Shown in pieces: positions 7,197 through 15,759 of a stretch of DNA of 44,182 bases. The position numbers were made by a program, and so were the translations under genes. Source of the DNA: a virus; the IMG/VR virus record IMGVR_UViG_3300031227_000104, positions 1 through 44,182 of that record. The stretch is one strand, 5' to 3'. Numbering within the stretch: the stretch's first letter is position 1; every line of letters begins with the position of its first letter. Below the pieces are notes generated by a model. It was given only the letters and a program-made list of their open reading frames with translations. It was not told where the DNA came from and made no database searches.

Positions 7197-8156
7197 ATGG
7201 GAAATTTGAGAGAACATGAATTGCACACAGCGGCTGTGGCACAGCTTGGGTTTATTCCCGGAGCTTGTCACTACGCAGCTTTGGGAAGTGGGACACCCTA
7301 TGGGTTTCTGCGGGATGATCGAAGACTTCCTTCTTCAAGGCTGCATATGAATATCGTAGACGCATATGATGCTGCGGGAAGACAGAACGGGAATAACAAT
7401 GTAATCTTTGTTACACCTGACTCACATCCCCAGGGAGCTGCGTTAACCTTGAACAAAAACATGACTCATCTTGTGGGTATGTACCCAGGGATGCCGATGA
7501 ATGGGAGGGCAAGAATTGGGCACAGTACTTCTGTTAGCCCACTGCTTACCTTAAGCGGCTATGGTAACTTGCTCAAGAATCTCTACTTTATGCACGGTGG
7601 AGCTGCTGGTGATCTCATTGGTATGCAGATTACCGGTGAGCGAAACATGCTGGAGAACGTTCACATAGGTGGACCAATGGCCGCAGCTCAAGCCGCTGAG
7701 GTTACCTATGCTACCCTTGATTTGACCGGATGTTCCGAGGGTTATTTCAAGAAATGTACCTTCGGTACAGACACAGTTGCCAGAACAAATTCCAACTGTA
7801 TCCTTCGAATCGGAGCTGGATCAGTACGGAATACCTTTGAGGACTGCACATTTCTTATGTGCTCAGGGGTAGGCGATTCGTACTTCATCGAAGTTCTGGT
7901 AGGAAGTACTTTCTCCTGGACGATGTTCAAGAACTGTAGGTTTATTACCGCCTATGGTACAGCAGCAACCGTAGGAATTCTGAACAGTTCGGTATCCTAT
8001 GGTCATAAGTTGCTGTTTGATTCTCAGTGCGCTATGTTTAATGCGACTGATGCAATTGCCGCAGCTGGTGAGGCTTCAGTTCTTCAGGGTAATGGTGGTT
8101 TTAATGCTGCAGATGAGCAAATTCTTTTAAGTACTGCTTATGACCACACAGTTTAA
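7197..8156 (+). CDS. Right-handed beta-helix virion protein (putative capsid decoration or fibre)
   Basis: The 319-residue product shows repeating turn patterns typical of parallel beta-helices: TLSGYGNLLKNLYF, GERNMLENVHIGG, GCSEGYFKKCTFG, SVRNTFEDCTFLM and FSWTMFKNCRF. It lies directly after the capsid gene behind an AGAGGAGG site. In related phages such a protein is often a head fibre or decoration protein (inference from position). A catalytic glycan-degrading role is possible for the fold, but no active site can be picked. Cysteines recur at equivalent helix turns. Confidence 0.65.
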   Translation: MGNLREHELHTAAVAQLGFIPGACHYAALGSGTPYGFLRDDRRLPSSRLHMNIVDAYDAAGRQNGNNNVIFVTPDSHPQGAALTLNKNMTHLVGMYPGMPMNGRARIGHSTSVSPLLTLSGYGNLLKNLYFMHGGAAGDLIGMQITGERNMLENVHIGGPMAAAQAAEVTYATLDLTGCSEGYFKKCTFGTDTVARTNSNCILRIGAGSVRNTFEDCTFLMCSGVGDSYFIEVLVGSTFSWTMFKNCRFITAYGTAATVGILNSSVSYGHKLLFDSQCAMFNATDAIAAAGEASVLQGNGGFNAADEQILLSTAYDHTV

Positions 8157-8179
8157 GAACTGAAAAAAGGAGGTAAAGT

Positions 8180-8356
8180 ATGGCCTATTGTACTCGTTGT
8201 GGTAAAGAAGTTGAAGCAACTCAGGGAATGGAGTGTGCTATCTGTGGGTCAAGCCTTATGGCTGAGAAGCCTAAGGTTCGAAAACCTGTGCTTCCAAAGA
8301 TTGAGGCTCCAAAGATTGAGGCTCCAAAGATTCCAAAACCTGTCAAGAAAGTTTAA
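8180..8356 (+). CDS. Small zinc-ribbon protein with Pro/Lys repeat tail
   Basis: This 58-residue gene is preceded by AAAAAGGAGG. Residues 4-22 contain two CxxC pairs (CTRCGKEVEATQGMECAIC), a classic zinc ribbon. The tail repeats PKIEA-PKIEA-PKI, made by exact 15-bp direct repeats in the DNA. It lies between the beta-helix protein and a His/Cys-bearing protein. The role is unknown; it may bind nucleic acid or act as a small structural adaptor. Confidence 0.75.
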   Translation: MAYCTRCGKEVEATQGMECAICGSSLMAEKPKVRKPVLPKIEAPKIEAPKIPKPVKKV

Positions 8357-8416
8357 CCTAAACAGAGGGGAGAGCAAACATAGCCTCTCCCCTCAACTTC
8401 AAAGGAGAAAAGAAAC

Positions 8417-9343
8417 ATGAAAGCAGAAGCCCCCGAAGAAACTCGCAAAGAAATATCATTCTACGAACAGCTTTGCGGTATAGATATTATAGACCCTATT
8501 CTCAATCTTTGGCACCAGGGAAAAATGAGTGCAGGACTTGATGGAAAGTTTCGTCTCCATGAGGAGCTTGCTATCAATCGTCTTTGGATATTTGGTGCTT
8601 TTTGTCCCCATAGAGACTGCACCAAATGGGCTACCATCTATCATGACTATTATAAAATCCTTTCCCCTCCCTGCAAAGATTGTTGGAAGGTAGTTATGGC
8701 TCCCCAAACAATTCTCGAACTTATTGAGATTCAAAAGCTTCAAGACAAGCTTAGCTGGCCCTCAAAGGCTGGACCGGAACAACGAGACTACACAAGTGGT
8801 CTTGGAGGCTATCGAGCCTTCTGGTACTGTCCTTTTGGAACAGGACTTGAGGGTGGGAGAAAACATTTCAAACGAGTCCAAAAAGCTCTTGAAGATTGGT
8901 TTGGGATAGAAAAAATAGCCGAGTATCTCAAAGCTGGTCTACTCTATCTCAAGCGTGGTTGTACTGAGCTTGAGCGAGACTTCGGCCCCTCCGACCAATG
9001 GGATGAGATAGATCACACGGCTAAATTTAATCTTCTTGAGACTGTGTGGGAACCTTCCGCTAAGCGTCTCGATCTCACAAGAGAGTTTAGTCCCTTAGTC
9101 TACACCAACTTTAAGCGTTGGATTGAGTTTGCTATAGCCCATGGAGATCCCTCAGTTTGTCAGCTTATCGGCGGAGGGCCTTTGGGTGTCCCGGCAGTTA
9201 AGTACCATAACTCAATACACTCAGGAATGGATTTTAAAGCCAGGGTAGATCCGTTAAATGGAACAATGGAGGATGAAAATGCAAAGGGAGAAGATAAAAC
9301 AAAGGAAAAGGATTTGTTTGGATTTGAGCATGCAGAGGGCTAA
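8417..9343 (+). CDS. Hypothetical virion-region protein with CPHRDC/CKDC motif
   Basis: The 308-residue product has a Cys/His cluster (FCPHRDC, then HDYYK, then CKDCW at residues about 62-92) that probably binds zinc. A Trp/Tyr-rich globular part follows. No family is recognised. The final 40 residues are polar and charged. They begin at RVDPLNGTMED, encoded by dispersed dyad copy 2, which suggests the C-terminus was extended by that element. It overlaps the start of the next gene. The AAAGGAG site supports the ATG at 8417. Confidence 0.6.
   Translation: MKAEAPEETRKEISFYEQLCGIDIIDPILNLWHQGKMSAGLDGKFRLHEELAINRLWIFGAFCPHRDCTKWATIYHDYYKILSPPCKDCWKVVMAPQTILELIEIQKLQDKLSWPSKAGPEQRDYTSGLGGYRAFWYCPFGTGLEGGRKHFKRVQKALEDWFGIEKIAEYLKAGLLYLKRGCTELERDFGPSDQWDEIDHTAKFNLLETVWEPSAKRLDLTREFSPLVYTNFKRWIEFAIAHGDPSVCQLIGGGPLGVPAVKYHNSIHSGMDFKARVDPLNGTMEDENAKGEDKTKEKDLFGFEHAEG
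9241..9271. repeat. Dispersed dyad element, copy 2
   Basis: The core ATCCGTTAAATGGAA, centred at 9256, is a diverged dyad. It is read in frame as DPLNG inside the gene ending at 9343, and lies 23 nt before the start at 9279 with GGAGG in between. Confidence 0.7.
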
Positions 9344-9836
9344 GGAAATCCGGGAGATGAATAAGAAGGATGATCCTTCGGTTCCTAATATGCCTACCCA
9401 GATGGAGTGGAAGAAGTTTGTAGGCTTGGAGGCTGGGGTTCATATTCCTGATCGAGGGTTTACGAAGCAACTTCATGTTCTCGATGAGGAGCTTGAGGTG
9501 GCCTGGGATTGGGGATCAGAGAAATGGGAGATCTTTAGGTTTCCTAAGAATGGGGAAGAAGCCCACCATGTTATGACTGTGGAAACAAAGGGGAAGGAAT
9601 ATAGGGAGCTTGGGGCAGACATATTGCTTAAGCTTCATGCTGGAGATCCGGCAAGGTTTTCAGCTGGGGAATTTGTCAAATACTTTGAGGAGATGGATAA
9701 GCAACAGAGGAGAAAGAAAGAGGACGAGTTTAGGACTTTGATTACTGATATAGCTTTGGACTCTTTTATAAACCTTCACTGTAAGATTATCCAAGTTCCG
9801 AAGGAATATGCTGTGGAAAGAATGGTTGAGGCCTAA
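9279..9836 (+). CDS. Hypothetical virion-region protein
   Basis: The 185-residue product is unrecognised. It has a basic N-terminus (MQREKIKQRKR), a central beta-like part (LHVLDEELEVAWDWGSEKWEIFRF), then a long charged helix (FVKYFEEMDKQQRRKKEDEF). I chose the ATG at 9279 because GGAGG lies 6 nt upstream; the ATG at 9258 falls inside the dyad element. It overlaps the previous gene by 65 nt. Operon position suggests a head-completion or accessory virion role, unproven. Confidence 0.55.
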   Translation: MQREKIKQRKRICLDLSMQRAKEIREMNKKDDPSVPNMPTQMEWKKFVGLEAGVHIPDRGFTKQLHVLDEELEVAWDWGSEKWEIFRFPKNGEEAHHVMTVETKGKEYRELGADILLKLHAGDPARFSAGEFVKYFEEMDKQQRRKKEDEFRTLITDIALDSFINLHCKIIQVPKEYAVERMVEA

Positions 9837-9851
9837 GGGGGAGGGGAGAAG

Positions 9852-10103
9852 ATGCCAGATCTGATTGCTAAAGAAAAGGTTGAAAGTTTTAAGTTGACTA
9901 AGGAGCACAAGGCTTTTGCCAAGACCTTTAAGAGGGTTAATGAGGTTAGTGCTATGGTTCAGCAGGGGCTGAAGATTCAGTTTGGAAAACTTGAAGCACT
10001 GAAACAGATTGCTCAGGAAGTGGAAGGGCAAAAGAAAGAGTTGCTTCTTCAGGCTCCTAATCAAAGTGTTTACGACTCCGCTGATGAAGGGATGGTGATG
10101 TAG
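9852..10103 (+). CDS. Small helical hypothetical protein
   Basis: The 83-residue product is Lys/Glu-rich and predicted helical throughout (VNEVSAMVQQGLKIQFGKLEALKQIAQ). The start follows GAGGGGAGAAG. It sits directly before the head-tail adaptor gene with a 1-nt gap. The function is not recognised. Confidence 0.6.
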   Translation: MPDLIAKEKVESFKLTKEHKAFAKTFKRVNEVSAMVQQGLKIQFGKLEALKQIAQEVEGQKKELLLQAPNQSVYDSADEGMVM

Positions 10104-10104
10104 A

Positions 10105-10959
10105 ATGGATGCCTATGAAATGAGGCGACAACTGAGAGATAATCTCGGAGAGCTTGTTGCAAGTCATTGGACTAACGCTCAGTTAGTTCGTCGATTGAAT
10201 CTTGAGCATGTTGCTGTGGGAAGGATGGTTTTGGATTCTCCTGGAGATTGGCTGCTGAAGAAAAGCGCAGCGCTTACTCCAAGCTTGAATAGGCTAACCA
10301 TGCCTTCAGATTGTGTAAGGCCAGCCTATGTTGAGGAGGTTACTTCGGGAAGAGTTATTCCTATCCGAGGGACGATAAGGGAGAGAAGACAGGGAAGAAC
10401 GCCTGGAACCTCTATTGGGGCTGGTATGATTGAGGCCTATCTTATCGGGGGTTATATTGAGATTAACATGGATAGCTTTGGAGATGCTTGCTATCTTTGG
10501 TACCAGGGAAGGGCAAAGGATCTTGCTTCGGGAACTTGCCAAGTCAGTACCAGCGCAACTTCGGTCTATTTTAACTTGGCTAACTTTCCTTCGGGAGTAG
10601 ACGATTACTATAACGGAGTAACCCTTCGTGTTTGGGATGCTACATCTAATGCTCTCAATGTTAACCAAGAAATAGCTGACTATACAGGGCTTACAGGAAT
10701 AGCTACGATAGCAAGTCCGGCTGCAACTCCTGCAGTATCGGATAAGTATGGGACAGTTTCTGAGCTTCCAAGAGAAGTTCTTGGGTTGGTTATTCTGAGA
10801 GCTACGGTTAAGGCTATGGCAAAACCAAGTTCAGCCTTTGAGAAAGAACTCTTTTCTTTCTATAGGGCAGAATTGAAGACTGCTCAGGAAGAAGTAGAGG
10901 AATTTCTCTCAACAAGGATAAGCGGGTCTACGTATACTCGGATAGTGGAGGCAGGTTAA
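10105..10959 (+). CDS. Head-tail adaptor (connector) protein
   Basis: The 284-residue product has a helical N-terminus (AYEMRRQLRDNLGELVASHW, then LVRRLNLEHVAVGRMVLDSP) and LPSDCVRP-type turns. A beta-rich insertion follows (about residues 140-210, VSTSATSVYFNLANFPSG). It ends in a C-terminal helical bundle (LPREVLGLVILRATVKAMA). This helix-insert-helix layout and the position between capsid and nozzle genes match adaptor proteins of podoviruses (P22 gp4 / T7 gp11 role). It is joined to the next gene by TAATG overlap. No enzymatic motif was seen. Confidence 0.6.
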   Translation: MDAYEMRRQLRDNLGELVASHWTNAQLVRRLNLEHVAVGRMVLDSPGDWLLKKSAALTPSLNRLTMPSDCVRPAYVEEVTSGRVIPIRGTIRERRQGRTPGTSIGAGMIEAYLIGGYIEINMDSFGDACYLWYQGRAKDLASGTCQVSTSATSVYFNLANFPSGVDDYYNGVTLRVWDATSNALNVNQEIADYTGLTGIATIASPAATPAVSDKYGTVSELPREVLGLVILRATVKAMAKPSSAFEKELFSFYRAELKTAQEEVEEFLSTRISGSTYTRIVEAG

Positions 10960-13400
10960 TGACTACTCAAGTTATCCCGGAAAGATTTGTAGGACAGTAT
11001 CACGGAGTTATTCCTCCGACACTTCTGAAGAAGGGTTGGATTTCGGGAGGAAAGAATGTAAGAAAGGTTTCTCAGGGGGGAGGTTGGAAGGCAAGGAAAG
11101 GGTGTGCTCTTCATAATACGACTACGCTTGAGAGTGGGGCAGATGCGAAGAGTCTTCACTACTATATCAATCCCTTTTCGGGTGATGAGCATTTCGTGGC
11201 TCAGGTTAATTCGAAGCTTGTTAGGGAGAGTGCTCAGAATAAGCTTCCGCCTACGCAAGATACAAGCTATGGGACTACCTTGGGGGTAAGCGTTGGGACA
11301 ACTCCAGGGTTTTCGGCTCAAGTAGGGGAGTATCTTTTCTACGCTGATGGGTCTGGGAGACCAATAGTCTATGGGGGAGCTTCCCCGAGGGTTAGAGGTT
11401 TCTTTGTTTATGATGCAAGTGAGGTTGCAGATTGTGACTACTCGAGAAAAGTTATTGATGGGAGATCGGATACCTATGGGATAGTGCTTGAGGCTGCAGC
11501 TGATTATTTTATCGTCTTGACAGAGGAAAGGATCTCTGGGGTTACGCTTGATCTTGGGACTGGGTTTAATACCAACGCAGAGACGCTGGTGGTTGAGGCT
11601 TGGAGAAGTGGGGCTTGGGCAGCAGTCTCATCTGTAGTTGATGGAACACTGGATGCGGCAGGTTCAACCAAGACTCTTGCTAAAGATGGAACAATTTCTT
11701 GGACAGCCTCAAGCTCAGACTTGATGAGAAGTTATCTGGGAGTTCAGGGATATGCCTATAAGTTCTCTTGGACTGGAGCAATGAGTACTCCGGTGTTTGT
11801 GATTTCAGCTACTTGTACTCAAGCTGCAGCTTCTATGACCAATAAGTGGAATGGGGAGATGAGCTGGGTAGCCGGGGCAAGGTTTTATGACCATAGTCTT
11901 TTGGAGTACATAGAGTATCTTGGGAAGGTTACAAATGAAAGCTCCTCGATGTATATGGATGTCTCCGCTGCGGAAACGACTGATTTTATCTATCTTAAAA
12001 CTCCGGAACCTGCAACTATCTTTGGGATAGGAATTGTGGATGGTTATGGAAATGTAGATGCAGCAGCGATAGATCGGATAGAGTATTGGAGTGGGAGTGC
12101 TTGGACTGCAGTGTCTACAAATCTTGGGGATAAGACTAAGGATGGAGGAGGGACAAAAAGCTTTGCTCAAACAGGAACCTTTGCTTTTGATGCTTCGGCG
12201 ATAACCCCTCAGAGAAGGATTCTGCAGGGAGATCAGCTTCCAGGGTACTGGTATAGGCTTTCTTGGGCAGCAGCACTAAGCGCAGATACGAGAATCTATG
12301 CTATTTCCTATGGGGCTTATCCGGAGACTCTTTCTACCTATGATGGAGTAGTGGAATTTAAGGGAAGGCTTTTTGCTTGGGGAGATCCAGAATATCCCAA
12401 CCGGCTTCGGTTCTCGGCAAGGGATAATCCTGCTTGTTTTAATGGGATGGATAGTGGATACACGGATGTCTTTGGAGATATGAGTCCAATTCTCTGCGCT
12501 GTTAAGTTCTATAATGAGCTTATAGTCTTTAAGAAGCATGGGGTTTGGCTTCTTGAGGGGGAGAGTCCGGGGACTTTTGGAACACTGAAGATTACAGAGA
12601 GGGTAGGGCTGGCTACTCCCAAAAGTGTAGCTGTCTGTGAGGTTGGGTTTCCCGGAGCACATGTAGATGAAGCTATGACAGTGGCTATTTGGCAGGATAT
12701 AGATGGGGTTTATACCTTTGATGGAAGGAAGACTAAGAAGAACAGTTATGCTATAGATCAATACTTCAATCCTGAGAGCTCAAGCTGTATTCCTGCAGCT
12801 TCGATAAGGAGTCTTCAGGCTTTTAATGATTCTATAAACAATGAGTATCATCTTCTTCTTCCTACAGTTGAGCTTGTCTTTAACTATGTGACTGCTGAAT
12901 GGTATCCCCCCTGGGAAAGAAAGATTGTCTTGGGGACTGGGGTTAGCTTTAGAGCCAATGACAATCGGGAGTATGTTTATGGGGCTTCGGCCTCTGGGTT
13001 TGTGATGAGGCTTGAGACTGATACTTCGGATAAGACTACGGCTAATGCTGATGAACCTATTGATCATTCTGTGAAAACAAGAGCAGTTTCAGTTGAAGGA
13101 GGAGAGAGGGTTATTCGTTTTGGGCTAAGAAGGATTTTAGCTGAGCTTAAAGCAAGAGCTGCAGGGGATTTGGTGACTAAGACCTTTAAGGATTTGGCAA
13201 GTTCAGGGACTACTCAAGAGGTTCCGCAGGCTCTAAGCATGATTGAGACAGGGTTTTCTGTGACTGTTCCTCATTTGACTATGTCGATTGAGGATTGTCG
13301 ATGCTTTCAGGTAGAATTTTCTCTCGACGTGGCTGATGAAGAGATGGAGATCTATTCCTTTGGTTATGAGTTAAGTGGTAGGGGGTTGAGTGAGCAGTAG
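10959..13400 (+). CDS. Tail nozzle / packaged-DNA stabilisation protein
   Basis: The 813-residue product opens with a motif series seen in podovirus nozzle proteins (GWISGGKNVRKVSQGGGWKARKGC). In the middle it has inserted beta domains with Ig or sugar-binding look. It then shows VVEFKGRLFAWGDPEYPNRL, FSARDNPACF, ILCAVKFYNELIVFKKHGVW and WQDIDGVYTFDGRKTK, the propeller-like blades typical of P22 gp10 / T7 gp12-like proteins. It should close the tail below the adaptor. The start is TAATG-coupled with a GGAGG site. Confidence 0.7.
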   Translation: MTTQVIPERFVGQYHGVIPPTLLKKGWISGGKNVRKVSQGGGWKARKGCALHNTTTLESGADAKSLHYYINPFSGDEHFVAQVNSKLVRESAQNKLPPTQDTSYGTTLGVSVGTTPGFSAQVGEYLFYADGSGRPIVYGGASPRVRGFFVYDASEVADCDYSRKVIDGRSDTYGIVLEAAADYFIVLTEERISGVTLDLGTGFNTNAETLVVEAWRSGAWAAVSSVVDGTLDAAGSTKTLAKDGTISWTASSSDLMRSYLGVQGYAYKFSWTGAMSTPVFVISATCTQAAASMTNKWNGEMSWVAGARFYDHSLLEYIEYLGKVTNESSSMYMDVSAAETTDFIYLKTPEPATIFGIGIVDGYGNVDAAAIDRIEYWSGSAWTAVSTNLGDKTKDGGGTKSFAQTGTFAFDASAITPQRRILQGDQLPGYWYRLSWAAALSADTRIYAISYGAYPETLSTYDGVVEFKGRLFAWGDPEYPNRLRFSARDNPACFNGMDSGYTDVFGDMSPILCAVKFYNELIVFKKHGVWLLEGESPGTFGTLKITERVGLATPKSVAVCEVGFPGAHVDEAMTVAIWQDIDGVYTFDGRKTKKNSYAIDQYFNPESSSCIPAASIRSLQAFNDSINNEYHLLLPTVELVFNYVTAEWYPPWERKIVLGTGVSFRANDNREYVYGASASGFVMRLETDTSDKTTANADEPIDHSVKTRAVSVEGGERVIRFGLRRILAELKARAAGDLVTKTFKDLASSGTTQEVPQALSMIETGFSVTVPHLTMSIEDCRCFQVEFSLDVADEEMEIYSFGYELSGRGLSEQ

Positions 13401-14688
13401 AAGAAGACTATATTTAAACTTGAAGGCTGGGATTGTCAGCCTCTTTAAGACTCCTGCTCACTATCTCAAAGAGCTTACTGGGAAACAAAGTCTCTTCGAG
13501 AAACCTTATTTTGATGGAGACTATAGAGCTATGAATCTAAAGTTTCCAGTTCCTACTTGGGGAGAACCAAAACCTAAGTCTGGGGGTCTTTGGCCTCCTC
13601 CGGGGGGAAGCTATTGGTCCAGATTTATCTTTGGGGAGGGAGAGTGTGGTCTGAGTATTTTTAGGGGTGGAGAGTGTGGAGAACTTGTCAACCTACATGC
13701 TTCAATTGACCAACTTACTATGGGGCCTTATAGTCTAGGTACCTCGTATCTATGGGTCGCAACCTCAAGTGATCAGGAATTAGCTATAGTCCAACCGATT
13801 GAAGAGCATCTTTTTGGTGCTTCGGCTACCATTCCTATTCAGTTGAGTGAAGAAAACTCGGGTACAGTAACAATCTGTGTTAAAGCTCAAATCGCAAGTG
13901 GCTCTTTTCTAAAAGATATTAAGTTTCCTATCCCTCTTCCTTGGTGGGATCCTAAGTATGATTATCGTTGGCAAGTTTTTCGATATATGTTGGCTAATGT
14001 TTTTCCAGTCGCAGAACACAGACTAAAGGATAAATTATGGGACTGTGGTTGTGTAGACATTGAGGTTGAGTGTGACACTTGTGACGATACAGGAATGGCT
14101 TGGGATAGTGAGACAAGCGCTGAAACGGTGGCTCGGTCGGCTTCGTGCACGGTAGCGATAACCGATTCTCTTGGAACCGGGGGGCCTTATGCCTGGGGAG
14201 TAACCGGAACCGGATTTACGCTCGACAATGTAGAAACAGTAGGATTGACGAATACCCTTAACGCTGATGGATCTGCTTGTGGAGCGGCTACGATTACCGT
14301 AAATGGTTGTGGTGATGTTGAGATTGAAAGCTCGGTAAGATGCACTAGTGGTCATTGGGTAAGAGATAGCTTTACTTGTGGTCCTTCAGGTCTTTGGACG
14401 TCTCGTAGTGGACCAACTTCATATGTATTTTATTTAATACGAGGTAAGGAAAAAAGCGCTCAAACTATAGTTGGATGCTTTACCGATGCAGAATTATGTG
14501 TTGCTTGTGAGGGTTTTTGTAGTAGCAACAAACCTTGTATAGATTACGTTTGTGCGGATATACCACCAGGCACTTTTGCGGATTGCGGCGGAAGTTACGA
14601 AACTTCTCTTCATGATTGTACAGATGGTGATGATACTCGCTGTTTTTATGGGGCAACTCCATCATATTGGCTATGGGAGTGTTATTAA
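13390..14688 (+). CDS. Cysteine-rich virion protein with Ig-like segment
   Basis: The 432-residue product starts at a GTG that overlaps the nozzle gene by 11 nt, after GGTAGGGGG. The N-terminal 210 residues are Trp/Pro/Gly-rich (LWPPPGGSYWSRFIFGEGECG). A bacterial Ig-like stretch follows (GPYAWGVTGTGFTLDN). The C-terminal part is very rich in cysteine: 22 Cys overall, most in the last 215 residues (CGCVDIEVECDTC; LCVACEGFC). Phage virion proteins are usually poor in Cys, so disulfides or metal sites formed outside the cell are likely. The role, possibly tail or fibre attachment, is inferred from position only. Confidence 0.55.
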   Translation: MSSRRRLYLNLKAGIVSLFKTPAHYLKELTGKQSLFEKPYFDGDYRAMNLKFPVPTWGEPKPKSGGLWPPPGGSYWSRFIFGEGECGLSIFRGGECGELVNLHASIDQLTMGPYSLGTSYLWVATSSDQELAIVQPIEEHLFGASATIPIQLSEENSGTVTICVKAQIASGSFLKDIKFPIPLPWWDPKYDYRWQVFRYMLANVFPVAEHRLKDKLWDCGCVDIEVECDTCDDTGMAWDSETSAETVARSASCTVAITDSLGTGGPYAWGVTGTGFTLDNVETVGLTNTLNADGSACGAATITVNGCGDVEIESSVRCTSGHWVRDSFTCGPSGLWTSRSGPTSYVFYLIRGKEKSAQTIVGCFTDAELCVACEGFCSSNKPCIDYVCADIPPGTFADCGGSYETSLHDCTDGDDTRCFYGATPSYWLWECY

Positions 14689-15056
14689 TGAAGAATATTG
14701 AAGAAATTTTAGCTCCTTTTGATTTATCTTTTGGTAGAAAACAAGACCTTGGAAATCTCTTGCTGCACCTGAAAGATAATGGGGTAAGTTGTGAAGAGGT
14801 TCTTGAGTATATAACAGAATTAAAAAAGAAAAGCATAGAGGAACAGTTGCTTAGGGAGAAAAATAGTAAAAAGATGGTAGTGAAGCTCTGCCCCCTCTGC
14901 TCAAAACCCATGCGTCTTCTTCCAGTAAATGTAGGCCCAGGGACTGCGGTTAGAGGAGGTTGGAGGAGCGTCTATCTTTGCCAGAACCAAGAGTGTATGC
15001 ATACTATTTACAACAAAGAATCTGTAGAGGAAATAACAAAGAGGGGAGGGAAATAA
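14688..15056 (+). CDS. Zinc-ribbon hypothetical protein
   Basis: The 122-residue product starts at the ATG of a TAATG overlap with the previous gene. The N-terminal half is helical (LAPFDLSFGRKQDLGNLLLH, then VLEYITELKKKS). The C-terminal half has LCPLCSKPM and YLCQNQEC, two Cys pairs forming a probable zinc ribbon, with a central RGGWRSVYLC strand. It resembles small Ogr/transcription-type ribbons in outline only. Function is unknown. Confidence 0.55.
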   Translation: MKNIEEILAPFDLSFGRKQDLGNLLLHLKDNGVSCEEVLEYITELKKKSIEEQLLREKNSKKMVVKLCPLCSKPMRLLPVNVGPGTAVRGGWRSVYLCQNQECMHTIYNKESVEEITKRGGK

Positions 15057-15057
15057 A

Positions 15058-15735
15058 ATGGCTGGAACCGGATTAGGATTATTTCTACCGAGTGAGACTG
15101 CCTACAAAGACCCCGGAAAGTTTCGAGATACCCTCGAGGCTGAGGGGAATAAAGAAGCAACTTATCTCGCCCAGATGGATCAGTTTTTTGCTCAGCTCGA
15201 AGAAAGCCAAAGACAGTTCGATGTAACCACTGAGCAAAAACAAGAATTCTTCGAGGAGGGTCTTGCTTGGGAAAAGGAGAAAAGTGCTGATGAGCTTGCC
15301 TTTGCTCGTTGGGCTAAAGAACAAGATGTTGAGCTTGGGGAGAGAGGTCAGGATGTTCAGCGGTATGGTATCCGAGCTCAGCGAGACGTAGGTATGGCAG
15401 GAGTTGCAGCCGACCGAGAAAGAACTGCGATGAACCGTGAGCTTGGTAATCGACAACTTGATGAACGGGAAGACGTCAATGATTTCTACCAAGGTCTTTA
15501 CCGAACTGAAGAAGTTCGAAGACAAGAAACCCACGACGTAGCCAAAAAAGGAATTGCTTCTCTCAACGGAGGAGGTTCGGCCGACCGAGAAAGAACTGTC
15601 GGAAGCTATGACTATGGAGATATCTATGCGTCTCGAAATTCCGAAGGAGCTTTAAGCTTTTCTGATAGTCCTACCAGAGAAGATGGTAGAGATGATTGGT
15701 ATAATGCTGATGACTGGAAAGATACTCTTTGGTAA
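15058..15735 (+). CDS. Putative internal virion (ejection) protein, coiled coil
   Basis: The 225-residue product is strongly helical and Gln/Glu/Arg-rich (YLAQMDQFFAQLEESQRQF, then ERGQDVQRYGIRAQRDVG). It includes repeated ADRERT motifs at about residues 120 and 178. It precedes two much larger helical proteins in the usual place of podovirus ejection proteins. A GGGGAGGG site precedes the ATG. The acidic, aromatic C-terminus ends DDWYNADDWKDTLW. No catalytic motif is present. Confidence 0.55.
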   Translation: MAGTGLGLFLPSETAYKDPGKFRDTLEAEGNKEATYLAQMDQFFAQLEESQRQFDVTTEQKQEFFEEGLAWEKEKSADELAFARWAKEQDVELGERGQDVQRYGIRAQRDVGMAGVAADRERTAMNRELGNRQLDEREDVNDFYQGLYRTEEVRRQETHDVAKKGIASLNGGGSADRERTVGSYDYGDIYASRNSEGALSFSDSPTREDGRDDWYNADDWKDTLW

Positions 15736-15759
15736 ACCTAAAGGGGAAAGGAGAAAGAT

